A stretch of 64,000 bases of DNA from Apibacter raozihei (GCF_004014855.1 NZ_CP034930.1:992001-1056000), one strand, 5' to 3'. Shown: positions 1 through 9,583, numbered from the stretch's first letter. Numbers and translations: made by a program. Notes: generated by a model from the sequence alone, not told the origin.

Positions 1-1016
1 AACAATTCAGGCCAATTATCAGGAGGAGTTCCTCCAGCAATAGATGGTCCTGCAAAATGAGCCATATTATCAACTGCAAAGTTTATATGTTGTATATAGG
101 TAGAGGGTGAGTCATCGTTTATATCATCTGCACCACTACCTTTCCAGAAAAGAAGTGCCGTCGGAATTTTTCCCTGAAAGATACTTTTAAGAATGAGTAA
201 GCTTTCATGAGAGAAGGTTTGCAATACTACTTTTCCATTGGTATTTCCGATATTCACTTTTCCATTGATAAAATGAGCCGTATCATTTGCCGGATTAGTT
301 ATAATATTCCACCCAAGTCTGTCTAACTCTTTCACTAATGCTTGTTCAATACCAGGATTTAATTTGGGCTCTTTTGTTTCTATATAAATTCCGGGTCTGT
401 TAAGGTTGTCTTGTGGATCTATTTCATATTGAGGTCTAGGAATACCGTTAGCATCTTTTATGTAAACAACGTTATTTGTTTTTGCATCTCTAACAAAACG
501 ATATCCACGGGCAAACATAACTAAATCTTCAAGCGTGCTGATTGGTTGTTTCTGTGTACTGAAACTGTTTCTCGCTCTGTCTGATGTAGTGTTAGGATCT
601 ATATTGAACCAGCTTCCTGCATCCAGTTGTAATAGTTCTTCATAAGTAAAGCTGGAAGTAGGGTGAGTGGCTCTATCCGGATATACATCTTTAATGTTAG
701 TAGTACGGGTTAACACATCATCATGTACTACGAGAATAACTCCATCTTTCGTAATTTGAAGATCCGCTTCGAGATAGTCTGCACCTATATTACGAGCCCA
801 TCTGTAGGCTGCTTCTGTAGATTCAGGAGCCCAGTAAGAGGTTCCTCTATGCCCGATTACTGCGTTATTGGGCACATAATCTCTGACAATCTGCATGAAA
901 GGAGAGAGCTTGTGAATTGTTTTGTCTTGTTCTGCAGATGCGTAGTTATCATCATTATTACATGAAAAACCAAGCATGCTCATACATACAAAGACAGCAA
1001 GTTTTAATGTTCTCAT
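1..1016 (-). CDS. glpQ: Glycerophosphodiester phosphodiesterase lipoprotein, 3' end cut by window edge
   Basis: Hydrolyses glycerophosphodiesters to glycerol-3-phosphate and an alcohol. Read from the sequence: ATG at 1016, a hydrophobic signal ending in a lipobox-like LGFSC (Cys19), then the GDPD signature: HRG at residues 56-58, APEST at 63-67, E83-x-D85, and HDD at 98-100. About 337 residues are visible before the window ends, close to the usual 350-360, so only a short tail is missing. It is the third gene of a glpD-glpT-glpQ run on the minus strand, 133 bp below glpT, so its product would feed G3P to GlpT and GlpD. The lipobox suggests anchoring in the cell envelope. Confidence 0.88.
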   Translation of the reverse strand, partial: MRTLKLAVFVCMSMLGFSCNNDDNYASAEQDKTIHKLSPFMQIVRDYVPNNAVIGHRGTSYWAPESTEAAYRWARNIGADYLEADLQITKDGVILVVHDDVLTRTTNIKDVYPDRATHPTSSFTYEELLQLDAGSWFNIDPNTTSDRARNSFSTQKQPISTLEDLVMFARGYRFVRDAKTNNVVYIKDANGIPRPQYEIDPQDNLNRPGIYIETKEPKLNPGIEQALVKELDRLGWNIITNPANDTAHFINGKVNIGNTNGKVVLQTFSHESLLILKSIFQGKIPTALLFWKGSGADDINDDSPSTYIQHINFAVDNMAHFAGPSIAGGTPPDNWPEL

Positions 1017-1149
1017 ATTTATACTTAATTTTTGTGATTTTGTTTAGTTTTAGATGGTTGATTTAGACCAATGGTTTATAAAAATATTTCTGTTCACTTG
1101 TTCGAATACTAATAATGAAAAAAGATAACCGACGGGATAGTTATTATTT

Positions 1150-2511
1150 TCACACTTTTTCTTTGTTTAGACTTTGTTCTTTTTTATAAGTAAAAGCCAT
1201 AAGAATGATGGCAAGTATTCCACTTCCTATTAACATTTCAAAACTTGCAGACCATCCAAATAGATCAACAACTTTACCCATTATTATATTTGCTAGTAAA
1301 GAAGTTCCTATAAAGTAGCCAAAAAAACCTGTAAGTCCAGCAGCTGTTCCAGCAGCATTTTTAGGTGCCAAATCTAATGCTTGTACTCCAATAAGCATTA
1401 CAGGGCCATAAATGAAAAAACCAATGGAAATTAGAGCAATAAAGTCAATAACTCTATTATCCGGATTTTTCCAATATACGAAAATCGATATAATTACAAA
1501 TATCATAAATATAATAATAGTCATAGCTCTTTTACCTTTAAATATATAATCGCTGACCACTCCGCAAAGCAAAGTTCCCGGAATGGCCGCCAGCTCATAA
1601 TAGGTGTACGCATTACTTACTTGTTCCTGAGTATAACCTTTTGTTTCCATTAAATAAGTTGGAGCCCAGTCTTGAACTCCGTAACGGATAAAATATACAA
1701 ATGCATTTGCAAAAGCTACAATCCAAAGCATTTTATTGTTTAAAACATATTTAAAAAAAATCTCTTTGGTCGATAATGTTTTTTCTGACTCTTCAGAATA
1801 GTTGAGCGGATAATCGTTTTTATATTCCTCTATACTTGGCAAGCCACATGATTGTGGATTATCACGAATTAAAACATAAGAAATCAAAGCTATTAATATT
1901 GCGATTCCTGCAGGAAACCAGAACATTCCAACTTTCCAGCTCAGCGAAGTCATACCCATAGAAATGGTAAATAGAATTCCCCATTTGGTCACTTGTCCTA
2001 ATAAGCCACCGCCTACATTATGAGCTAAATTCCATACAGCCATTTTAGTTCCTCTTTCTTTAATGGAAAACCAGTGGGTCATTACCCTGCCGCAAGGAGG
2101 CCAGCCCATACCTCCAAACCATCCGATTAAAAATTGAAAGACAGCCATTACTGTTACATTGTACATTCCTATAGATGTGCCTGCTAAAATTGTAGCAATT
2201 GAAGCGAGAATCAAACCTAATGGCAGAAATCTTCTTGCATTACTTCTATCTGATATACCACCCATAATGAACTTTGATAGTCCGTAAGCTGTGGCGTTGA
2301 AAGAAAAAGCTATTCCCAAATCCGTTTTTGAGAATCCCATTTGGATAAGATAAGGCATTGCTAATGAAAAATTCTTTCTAACTAAATAGTAAGCTGCATA
2401 ACCCAGAAATATACCAATAAATACTTGTAATCGTTTAGACTTATAAAATTGATCTTTAAAATATGTATCATTCCTTTTTACGGGTTTAGGCGGTGATAAA
2501 AAATTTGACAT
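1150..2511 (-). CDS. glpT: Glycerol-3-phosphate transporter, MFS family
   Basis: Inner-membrane antiporter expected to import glycerol-3-phosphate in exchange for phosphate. The 453-residue protein has the length of E. coli GlpT (452) and about twelve hydrophobic segments. The family-typical N-terminal stretch is present (YYLVRKNFSLAMPYLIQMG near residues 41-59, followed by FSKTDLGIAFS). A central charged loop lies near residues 220-250. It is 30 bp downstream of glpD and upstream of glpQ, so the operon makes, imports and oxidises G3P. UhpT/UhpC-type sugar-phosphate transporters belong to the same family; the glp context decides the call. Confidence 0.9.
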   Translation of the reverse strand: MSNFLSPPKPVKRNDTYFKDQFYKSKRLQVFIGIFLGYAAYYLVRKNFSLAMPYLIQMGFSKTDLGIAFSFNATAYGLSKFIMGGISDRSNARRFLPLGLILASIATILAGTSIGMYNVTVMAVFQFLIGWFGGMGWPPCGRVMTHWFSIKERGTKMAVWNLAHNVGGGLLGQVTKWGILFTISMGMTSLSWKVGMFWFPAGIAILIALISYVLIRDNPQSCGLPSIEEYKNDYPLNYSEESEKTLSTKEIFFKYVLNNKMLWIVAFANAFVYFIRYGVQDWAPTYLMETKGYTQEQVSNAYTYYELAAIPGTLLCGVVSDYIFKGKRAMTIIIFMIFVIISIFVYWKNPDNRVIDFIALISIGFFIYGPVMLIGVQALDLAPKNAAGTAAGLTGFFGYFIGTSLLANIIMGKVVDLFGWSASFEMLIGSGILAIILMAFTYKKEQSLNKEKV

Positions 2512-2541
2512 TCCAGTAATTTTTTATTTTTTGTTGATTTT

Positions 2542-4122
2542 TTAATAATTTACCAATAAATATCCTTTGGCCAATTCTTTAAATTCCTGTACTTCCTTAG
2601 TTATCCATTCATTATCATATCCTAGTTCTTTTGCCATAATCTCAGCTACACTTTGGGCACAATCGATGGAGGCTCTAGCATCAACGAATAATAACCGGAC
2701 TCTTCGGGCCAACACATCTTCCACTTTTTCAGCCATTTCTTTACGTACTGCCCATACAACTTCTGCTTTTGTATAAGCGTGGGAAGGATGTAATTTTTCT
2801 GCAAATTCAGGATTTTCTTGTTCCAGCTTTTTGATTTCCGGAATATCTGAACCGTAAATATAATCGTGTTTACTTCTGTCTACTTGTTCAGCAGGAATAT
2901 TTCCATGAATAGATAGATTTACTGTTTTACATGGTCGGGAAGGGATTTTTCCTATTGTAATAGCTTTATCTATAAAATCTTCAGCCATTTGTCTGAATGT
3001 AGTCCATTTACCACCGATAATTGATAATAATCCGGTATCGGAAACAAGAATTTTATGATTTCTGGAAACTTCCTTAGTGCTACCACCGTCTTTGTCCGGA
3101 GCTGCCAATGGTCTTTGTCCTGCATATATAGAAAGAACATCTTTGCGAGTCGGTTTTTTTGTAAGATATTGAGAAGCTGTTGCCAGTACAAATTCAATTT
3201 CTTTCTCAAGTGCTCTTGGCTCTAAACTAGGATTTTCAACTAGAACATCTGTGGTTCCTACGACCAATCTGTTGTGCCAAGGGACAGCAAATAATACTCT
3301 TCCATCACTGGTTTTAGGTATCATTAAAGCATTGTCGCCTGGAAGGAAAGATTTGTCTAAAACTAAATGGATCCCCTGACTTGGAACAACCGTTTTTTTA
3401 TGGTTAGGATCATTCATGTTTAGAATTTCATTTGTAAATACTCCTGTAGCATTAAGAACTACCTTACCTTTTACTTCATATTCGGTTCCGTGAATTTCAT
3501 CTTTGACTTTAACTCCACAGATTTGATTTTCATTGTCTTTTAATAAACCGGTAACTTTCATGTAGTTGATAATAGCACCCCCATGATCTACAGCTGTCTG
3601 AGCAAGGTTAACGGCCATACGGGAATCATCAAACTGACCATCATAGTAAATAACTCCTCCATGTAGCCCTTTGGGTTCAACCGTAGGAAGCATTTCCAAT
3701 GTTTTTTTCTTGTTGATATGTTCTGATTTTCCTAAACTTAATTTTTTGGAAAGCATATCGTAAATTTTTAAACCGATGGTATAGAAAGGACCATCAATCC
3801 ATTTATAATTAGGAATTACAAATACTTGTTTTTTAGCCAGGTGGCTGGCATTTTTTTCAAGAAGGCCTCTTTCTCTGAGAGCTTCTTTAACTAAGGCTAT
3901 ATCTCCCTGTGCTAGATAACGCACTCCTCCGTGTAATAATTTAGTGGAACGGCTGGATGTAGCCTTTGCAAAATCATGAGCTTCGAATAAAATAGTTTTA
4001 TATCCACGGGTGGCAGCATCTACTGCAGCACCTAAACCACTGGATCCTCCACCAATAATAATTACATCCCATTCATTATTTGTTGAGTTGCTTAGTTTGG
4101 ATAATTGCTCTGTTCGTTTCAT
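2542..4122 (-). CDS. glpD: FAD-dependent glycerol-3-phosphate dehydrogenase (aerobic type)
   Basis: Oxidises sn-glycerol-3-phosphate to dihydroxyacetone phosphate and passes electrons to the quinone pool. The 526-residue protein has an N-terminal FAD-binding GGGSSG at residues 24-29, followed by the STKLLHGGVRYL stretch typical of GlpD, and a C-terminal helical domain near 400-526. The ATG at 4122 follows a stretch containing a motif shared with the glpA promoter (about 4178-4189), a probable GlpR site. First gene of the minus-strand operon glpD-glpT-glpQ. A second G3P dehydrogenase (GlpABC) lies nearby, so the two probably serve different oxygen conditions. Confidence 0.92.
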   Translation of the reverse strand: MKRTEQLSKLSNSTNNEWDVIIIGGGSSGLGAAVDAATRGYKTILFEAHDFAKATSSRSTKLLHGGVRYLAQGDIALVKEALRERGLLEKNASHLAKKQVFVIPNYKWIDGPFYTIGLKIYDMLSKKLSLGKSEHINKKKTLEMLPTVEPKGLHGGVIYYDGQFDDSRMAVNLAQTAVDHGGAIINYMKVTGLLKDNENQICGVKVKDEIHGTEYEVKGKVVLNATGVFTNEILNMNDPNHKKTVVPSQGIHLVLDKSFLPGDNALMIPKTSDGRVLFAVPWHNRLVVGTTDVLVENPSLEPRALEKEIEFVLATASQYLTKKPTRKDVLSIYAGQRPLAAPDKDGGSTKEVSRNHKILVSDTGLLSIIGGKWTTFRQMAEDFIDKAITIGKIPSRPCKTVNLSIHGNIPAEQVDRSKHDYIYGSDIPEIKKLEQENPEFAEKLHPSHAYTKAEVVWAVRKEMAEKVEDVLARRVRLLFVDARASIDCAQSVAEIMAKELGYDNEWITKEVQEFKELAKGYLLVNY

Positions 4123-4152
4123 TTTGTTTGATTATTTTTTGCTTCTTTTGTG

Positions 4153-4195
4153 TAGATTGTAAATTTACAAAAAAAAGAATACGAAACAATATGAT
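4153..4195 (-). promoter_or_regulatory. glpD promoter region with candidate GlpR operator
   Basis: On the minus strand a TTG is followed after 19 nt by TAAATTTA, one base off the Bacteroidota -7 consensus TAnnTTTG. The 12-mer AATACGAAACAA (plus strand 4178-4189) lies between these two elements and recurs exactly in the glpA promoter at 9420-9431. Its position would let a bound DeoR-type repressor block RNA polymerase. The operator role is inferred from the shared motif and the adjacent regulator gene. Confidence 0.5.
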
Positions 4196-4407
4196 TTTTT
4201 CCAATATCTTTTTTTCTTAATTTTATTTAGTTAATCCTTTTTCAGTAAAGATTTACAGGGTGATTTGAACTTGTACAATGATTAATGAAATGAAAGTTAA
4301 ACAAAACTTTTTTTTAGTTTTGTTTATTTCTTTTTATTGACTTATAACGTAAAATGGAGGATTTATCTGAAAAAAATGATTAATTTTAAACTTTAAAAAA
4401 ATGATTC

Positions 4408-5175
4408 ATGGTGAGGTTAAATAGACGGCAACAACTGATAGCAGATGAGTTGGATAATCATAACTTTATAAAAGTAAATGATCTTTGCGAAATGTTGAAC
4501 GTTTCGGCAGTTACTATTCGTAAAGATTTGCAATACATGGAAAATAAAGGGCTTTTGTACCGAACTCATGGTGGTGCAAGTAAACAATCTTTGTATGCAT
4601 TTGAAAAAAACATAACTGAAAAGGAGTTTGTTCAGGTATCACAAAAACAAAAGATAGCGAAAGCAGCTCGCCAGTTTATTAATGATCAGGATTTTATAAT
4701 TATGGCATCGGGCACTTCCGTTTATTATCTTGCTAAAATTTTATCGGGTTTTGAGAAATTAACGGTGGTAACTTCTGCTCTAAGAATATCAATGGAATTG
4801 AGCACAGATCCTTTTATTGACGTTATTCAGTTAGGGGGAGACTTAAGAAAAAGTTCTATATCTATTGTTGGCTCATTGGCGGAATCTGAATTAAGAAAAT
4901 TTTCCTGCAATAAATTGTTTCTGGGCATAGATGGTATAGATTTAGAATTTGGACTTTCCACTTCTAATTCTACAGAAGCTCATTTAAACAAGGTAATGAT
5001 TGAATCAGCCGAAAAAGTATTTATTCTGGCAGACTCTACTAAAATAAATAAAAGAGGTTTTGGTAAAATTTGTGGATTGGATAAAGTGGATGTATTAATT
5101 ACAGACAGTGAGATTTCTGATAAAGATTTAAGTGCTTTTGAGGATCATGGAGTTGAAGTTATTATAGCTAAATAA
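4408..5175 (+). CDS. glpR: DeoR-family transcriptional regulator, probable glycerol-3-phosphate repressor
   Basis: DNA-binding repressor of the DeoR/GlpR family, 255 residues, the usual length. The N-terminal helix-turn-helix lies near residues 20-45 (VSAVTIRKDL), followed by the hallmark RTHGGA at 52-57. The C-terminal DeoR sensor domain contains the DxSK-like phosphate-binding stretch (LADSTKINKRGFG near 207-219). It lies between two glp operons that point away in gene content, which strongly suggests it controls both with a sugar phosphate or G3P as effector. An ATG 7 bp upstream (4401) is out of frame and stops quickly, so the ATG at 4408 is used. Confidence 0.85.
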   Translation: MVRLNRRQQLIADELDNHNFIKVNDLCEMLNVSAVTIRKDLQYMENKGLLYRTHGGASKQSLYAFEKNITEKEFVQVSQKQKIAKAARQFINDQDFIIMASGTSVYYLAKILSGFEKLTVVTSALRISMELSTDPFIDVIQLGGDLRKSSISIVGSLAESELRKFSCNKLFLGIDGIDLEFGLSTSNSTEAHLNKVMIESAEKVFILADSTKINKRGFGKICGLDKVDVLITDSEISDKDLSAFEDHGVEVIIAK

Positions 5176-5210
5176 TTTAGCTATACGATTTATATGTTTT
5201 TTAATAATAA

Positions 5211-5235
5211 GAAGCCCCTGTATTACAGGGGCTTC
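5211..5235. terminator. Bidirectional terminator between glpR and glpC
   Basis: Perfect 10-bp inverted repeat GAAGCCCCTG / CAGGGGCTTC with a 5-nt loop, lying in the 84-bp gap between the convergent ends of glpR and glpC. AT-rich flanks on both sides suit termination in either direction. Confidence 0.8.
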
Positions 5236-5259
5236 GAAGTTAAAAAATTGTAAAATTAT

Positions 5260-6474
5260 CTATGCTAACACTTTAGCCAGAATTGAGAGTGGGTGTTCAC
5301 ATTTTTTAGATGTAAACATTTCAATTTGCCACTTACAGGTTTCGCAATCGGAGGATACCAGATCAAATCCTCCCTCTTCAATTTGCTTAAACAGGGATTC
5401 TCCGATTTTTTTTGAAGTTTCATGATTTTCTTTTTTAAATCCAAAGGTTCCGGCAATACCGCAGCAATTGGAGTCGAGAACTGTAACTTCTACCTTAGGT
5501 ATTAATTTTAATAATTCAATAGAATAGTATGACCAGCCTAACTTTTCCATATGACAGGGAGTATGATAGGCTATTTTTAATTTACCATTATTGAATTCAG
5601 GAATATTAGATTGGTTTGTGCTTAATAATCTGTATATATATCGGGTTGCCAGTTCGATCTCGTCTCGAACTTCACGATTATCTATTCCTAATAAATGAGG
5701 ATGTTCATCTCGTATAGTAAATGTGCAGGATGAAGAAGTAGTAAGTACGGGTAATTTTTTCTCTAATACTGATTTTCGTATTTCTTGCTCATCCAGTTTT
5801 GCATTTTTGGCAGCTTTATCAATAAAGCCATTCGATATAAGAGCAATCCCGCAGCATCTCTCTTTTTCTAAAAGTTGAACACCAATATTTAGCGAATTCA
5901 TTATTTTGATTAGATCTTTTCCTAGCTGTGGATTATTGTAATTTACATAACATCCGTGAAAATAAGAAACCTGCTCAGCAAAAGTCTTTTGCTGTTCCGC
6001 TATCTTTTTATACCAGTTTCTGAATGTGCCAAATGAATATTTGGGCAGATTTCTTCTTTTATCAATTTGAAGTAGCGGATCCAATATTTTTTTAACCGGT
6101 TTTGCTGAGGTTATAGCATTTACAACAGGAGCAAAAGGCGTGGCTAAAGTACCCATAAAATCGGTATGAGCCAGAATAGTATCCCGAAGTGTTGGTTTTT
6201 TTTGACTGTATTTAATTCGGGCCATTTGTATGATATCTCCTATTTTTACATTTGAAGGGCAAGCTACTTCACAGCGTTTGCAATTAATACAGTATTTTAA
6301 TGATTCATCGTAAAAATCAGGATTTTTAAGGCGAAGTCTTTCTCCATCCGGACCGGATTGTTTAGGTCCAGGGTATTCAGGATTTACTTTAGATACAGGG
6401 CAATACACTGTGCAAATAGTACATTTAATGCATTGTTCAAAGTTATTTTCGCTTTTATTGACCAGCAGATTCAT
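5260..6474 (-). CDS. glpC: Anaerobic glycerol-3-phosphate dehydrogenase subunit C (Fe-S)
   Basis: Electron-transfer and membrane-anchoring subunit of the GlpABC complex. Two ferredoxin-type motifs sit at the N-terminus: C15-x2-C18-x2-C21-x3-C25-P and C62-x2-C65-x2-C68-x3-C72-P. Two CCG domains follow, with CCGIALISNG near residue 208 and CCGIAGTFGFKKENH near 337. At 404 residues it matches E. coli GlpC (396). The start overlaps the glpB stop by 20 bp, so translation is probably coupled. Electrons would go to menaquinone, whose synthesis gene menB lies 3 kb away. Confidence 0.9.
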   Translation of the reverse strand: MNLLVNKSENNFEQCIKCTICTVYCPVSKVNPEYPGPKQSGPDGERLRLKNPDFYDESLKYCINCKRCEVACPSNVKIGDIIQMARIKYSQKKPTLRDTILAHTDFMGTLATPFAPVVNAITSAKPVKKILDPLLQIDKRRNLPKYSFGTFRNWYKKIAEQQKTFAEQVSYFHGCYVNYNNPQLGKDLIKIMNSLNIGVQLLEKERCCGIALISNGFIDKAAKNAKLDEQEIRKSVLEKKLPVLTTSSSCTFTIRDEHPHLLGIDNREVRDEIELATRYIYRLLSTNQSNIPEFNNGKLKIAYHTPCHMEKLGWSYYSIELLKLIPKVEVTVLDSNCCGIAGTFGFKKENHETSKKIGESLFKQIEEGGFDLVSSDCETCKWQIEMFTSKKCEHPLSILAKVLA

Positions 6475-7738
6475 AGGTTTGTTCTTTAATTAAAATTTGA
6501 TTAGCAACGTATAGAGCTGTTAGTATGGATACACCAGCACCGCAGCCTTCTTTTATGGGGTTAAAGCCATTTAGTATTGCACCTGTTACAAACAAATTGT
6601 CAATAGGTTTTCCATTTTTTAATCCTCTAAAGTTGTTGTCTGTTTTTACTCCGAATTGTTGATATTTCTGATTTTCAAACAGATTTCGGTTATACCAGTC
6701 ACTTCTTTTTTCTAAAAAATCTGTATCTAGCGAAAAAACAGGTTCATATACTTTATTCATATCTGCAATTATTCCCTGACTGAAAAAACTACCTGATGAA
6801 AGAATTACATTGTCTGCTTTAAAAGGGATATTTCCATGATTTTTTGTGAATACTTCGGTTACACGGTTATTTTTAATATTGGCTTCTGTGACAGAGTCAC
6901 CGAGCATATAGGTTCCACCCAATTTAGTAAAGCAGTCTTTAAGAAATTGCTGGGTGTATACTCCGATCAACGAAGGGGGGAAGGTAGGCAGCAGGAATAT
7001 TGGTTTTCCTATTTCTTTCATAACATCTGACAGTAATGAACTATTTTTATGACCCCAGCAGTCCGGAAGTATTAAAGCATCAGAGTTTTTACTAAAAACT
7101 GAAAAATCCTCAATCATTTTCTCCCGTGAAGATTCTTTGTCGAGTATGATTGAAAGATTAGTAGATCTGAATTCACTTGGGTTTTTACGGATTCTATCCA
7201 GTTCCGGAAGATCAAAAAACTGAATTTCTGTTTTGACACCTTTCGCTTTAAAAGCTTCCGATACAAATTCTGGATGAAAGTCCAGAAAACCTTTAATATT
7301 AATAAGGCATACTTTTTTCCAAGGTAGCAATGAATCATTATGTGTAATAGCAAACTGAGGCATTGTAAGCCAGGTTGGTTTGAGTTCTCCTAAAGGTGTT
7401 ATTCGGAAATGATTTTTTTCTGAAGAGCCCTGGACATGTAGTCCTACTTGTTTTAGTAATTGCTCAGCTTGTTCTGTAAGCTTATTAAATTCATTTTCAC
7501 CTAATTTGGTATAAGGATGTTCGGGGAAATTTTTTATAAGTTTATTAATTTCCTTTTGAGGATATGCAACTTTTTCTCCATTTGGCAGAAAATTTAATAA
7601 ATCAAAAGAGCCGGAAAAAAAATGTAAGGCACTTTGTCCGGAAGATATAATTGCGCATTTTTTTTTGTTTTGTAGTAAGCGTATCCCGCTAATTAAACCA
7701 GATAATCCTCCTCCTATAATTACTGTATCAAAAGTCAT
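6455..7738 (-). CDS. glpB: Anaerobic glycerol-3-phosphate dehydrogenase subunit B
   Basis: FAD/NAD-binding-fold subunit of GlpABC that helps hand electrons from GlpA to GlpC. The protein starts MTFDTVIIGGGLSG, with the dinucleotide-binding GGGLSG at residues 9-14; 427 residues, close to E. coli GlpB (419). A longer frame begins at 7783, but the ATG at 7738 overlaps the glpA TGA as ATGA, and the 15 upstream residues are lysine- and arginine-rich read-through of the glpA tail. The ATGA junction implies translational coupling with glpA. Confidence 0.88.
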   Translation of the reverse strand: MTFDTVIIGGGLSGLISGIRLLQNKKKCAIISSGQSALHFFSGSFDLLNFLPNGEKVAYPQKEINKLIKNFPEHPYTKLGENEFNKLTEQAEQLLKQVGLHVQGSSEKNHFRITPLGELKPTWLTMPQFAITHNDSLLPWKKVCLINIKGFLDFHPEFVSEAFKAKGVKTEIQFFDLPELDRIRKNPSEFRSTNLSIILDKESSREKMIEDFSVFSKNSDALILPDCWGHKNSSLLSDVMKEIGKPIFLLPTFPPSLIGVYTQQFLKDCFTKLGGTYMLGDSVTEANIKNNRVTEVFTKNHGNIPFKADNVILSSGSFFSQGIIADMNKVYEPVFSLDTDFLEKRSDWYNRNLFENQKYQQFGVKTDNNFRGLKNGKPIDNLFVTGAILNGFNPIKEGCGAGVSILTALYVANQILIKEQTYESAGQ

Positions 7739-9390
7739 TTTTTTGTATTTTTTAGTTGTTCTTCTGATAGGTTCAGCCCACAAACCCCTTCGTATATCCA
7801 GCTGGTAAACTCACTTTCCCGTAGGGTATCTCCCCAGGCAATAGGTCGTATTCCTTTCCATCTTTCGTTAAGAAATACAGATAGGGATTCCTTACATTTA
7901 TTTGCAGGTAAATTACTATATTGATTCATAAGTCCTGCAGCTCTGCACGCACAAAGTTCTCCCTGACAGGTGCCCATACCTACCCGGGTTCTTCTTCTCA
8001 GATCTATTAAGTTGTTAACATGTAGTTCTTTGAAAGCATATTCAACTTCACCAGCAGATACTTCTTCACATTCACACACCAGGCTGTTTTCAATGTCTGT
8101 ATTGCAGGATAAGTTTTCAGCTTTATCACCCATTCTATAGATAGCTGATTCCCTTATAGAAGAAGGAACTGAAATAATTTTTTTATTTACTTCTTCTTTT
8201 GTAAGTCGCGAGCCTGGAAGATTTACTTCGGCAGTTGTACATCGGGTAGTATTATTCAGTTTTTTACAGATTAAATCGGTAGCCCATTCAGCCATTAATC
8301 TGTATGTCATTAGTTTACCGCCCGTAATAGTTATAAAACCTTCTAATCCGTCTCTAATTTCATGATCTAGGAGTACAATACCGCGGCTAACATTTCTGCC
8401 GGAAGGATCATCATCTGATGCAACCAGAGGTCTTACTCCTGCGTAACCTCTTAGTATGCGAGTGTTTACAAGTGATGGGGATAATTTTTCTCCTTCTCGT
8501 AGGAGTATGTCAACCTCCTCAGGGTTAACGTACATTTGATCTACTTCTTCAAAAGGTACGTGGGTTGAGGTTGTTCCTATAAGGCATATCGTATCACCGG
8601 GAACTAGAATATCTGCATCGGCAGGTTTTCTACAACGGTTTAAAACCATTTGATTTACACGATGTCCGAAAATCAGTAAAGAACCTTTTGCCGGGAACAT
8701 TTTAATTTTCAAATCTGCATATTCAGCTATTTTTTGCCCCCAAATGCCGCTGGCATTTACAATGATGTTTCCGTAAATATCTTTTTCTTCTTTGTTTACA
8801 TGATCGTAAATTTTTACTCCTATAATTCTATTTTGTTCTTTTATTAATCCTAAAACTTCATGATAGGTTAGTATTTCAGCACCATGTTCTTTAGCATCTA
8901 AAATGTTTGATAGAGTTAGTCTGAAAGGATCAACAGTTCCGTCAGGGACCAGTACTGCCCCAATAATAGTAGGATTAGCAGAAGGTTCTCTGAGTAAGGC
9001 TTCTTTTGGATCAATAGCTTGGACATTTATTCCTGCTGCCTGGCATGACTCTATAAATTTTGACTGATAGCTTAAATCATCTTCAGGTAAGGTTAAGAAC
9101 AGACCGTCTGTCTTTTCTACGCAATGACGGGCTATTTTTTTGAGAATCATATTTTCTTTTATACATTCTTCTGCTGACTCTCGATCAGTTACAGCATACC
9201 TGCTTCCACTGTGTAATAATCCATGATTTCTGCCCGTGGCTCCAGTAGCAATATCATGTCTTTCCAGCATTAGTGTTTTCAAACCTCTGCGAGCACAATC
9301 TCTTGCAGTTCCTGCACCTGTAGCTCCTCCTCCTATGATAATTACATCCCAGGGTTCCGTATGAGTAGATGCTGTCGTTGTTGTTTTCAA
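7735..9390 (-). CDS. glpA: Anaerobic glycerol-3-phosphate dehydrogenase subunit A
   Basis: Catalytic FAD subunit oxidising G3P to dihydroxyacetone phosphate. The 551 residues have GGGATG at 20-25 for FAD, the GRNHGLLHSGSRY stretch near 52-64, and a C-terminal BFD-type [2Fe-2S] domain with C439, C441, C475 and C480 (VCECEE and GTCQGELC). That domain separates GlpA from the shorter GlpD at 2542. First gene of glpA-glpB-glpC; it overlaps glpB by 4 bp. Its promoter carries the same motif as glpD, so both dehydrogenases appear to be under one regulator. Confidence 0.91.
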   Translation of the reverse strand: MKTTTTASTHTEPWDVIIIGGGATGAGTARDCARRGLKTLMLERHDIATGATGRNHGLLHSGSRYAVTDRESAEECIKENMILKKIARHCVEKTDGLFLTLPEDDLSYQSKFIESCQAAGINVQAIDPKEALLREPSANPTIIGAVLVPDGTVDPFRLTLSNILDAKEHGAEILTYHEVLGLIKEQNRIIGVKIYDHVNKEEKDIYGNIIVNASGIWGQKIAEYADLKIKMFPAKGSLLIFGHRVNQMVLNRCRKPADADILVPGDTICLIGTTSTHVPFEEVDQMYVNPEEVDILLREGEKLSPSLVNTRILRGYAGVRPLVASDDDPSGRNVSRGIVLLDHEIRDGLEGFITITGGKLMTYRLMAEWATDLICKKLNNTTRCTTAEVNLPGSRLTKEEVNKKIISVPSSIRESAIYRMGDKAENLSCNTDIENSLVCECEEVSAGEVEYAFKELHVNNLIDLRRRTRVGMGTCQGELCACRAAGLMNQYSNLPANKCKESLSVFLNERWKGIRPIAWGDTLRESEFTSWIYEGVCGLNLSEEQLKNTKK

Positions 9391-9410
9391 AATTCTTTTG
9401 ATTTGTTTTG

Positions 9411-9440
9411 TATATCAAAAATACGAAACAAAACGAAAGA
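9411..9440 (-). promoter_or_regulatory. glpA promoter with candidate GlpR operators
   Basis: The minus strand carries TATTTTTG (plus strand 9416-9423), an exact TAnnTTTG -7 element. Immediately upstream are two direct TTTCG half-sites with a 10-bp period (plus strand CGAAA at 9424-9428 and 9434-9438). The 12-mer at 9420-9431 is identical to the one in the glpD promoter. A further AAAACGAAAC copy lies at 9541-9550. I see no good -33 element here. Confidence 0.5.
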
Positions 9441-9583
9441 AAATGTAATCTTTATATCTGACATTCGTCAGTAAATGATTATATTAATTTAGTCTAAATA
9501 TAAATAATATCAATATGTAAAAGGTGTTATTGATGGTTTCAAAACGAAACAGCTTTATTAAGCATGCAGATAATAAAAAATAA

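Noticed and set aside
723-965. 80-residue ORF on the plus strand
   Set aside because: Antisense to the start of glpQ, whose minus-strand frame has clear GDPD motifs.
7739-7783. Longer N-terminus for GlpB
   Set aside because: The extra 15 residues are read-through of glpA coding sequence; the ATGA overlap at 7735-7738 gives the natural start.
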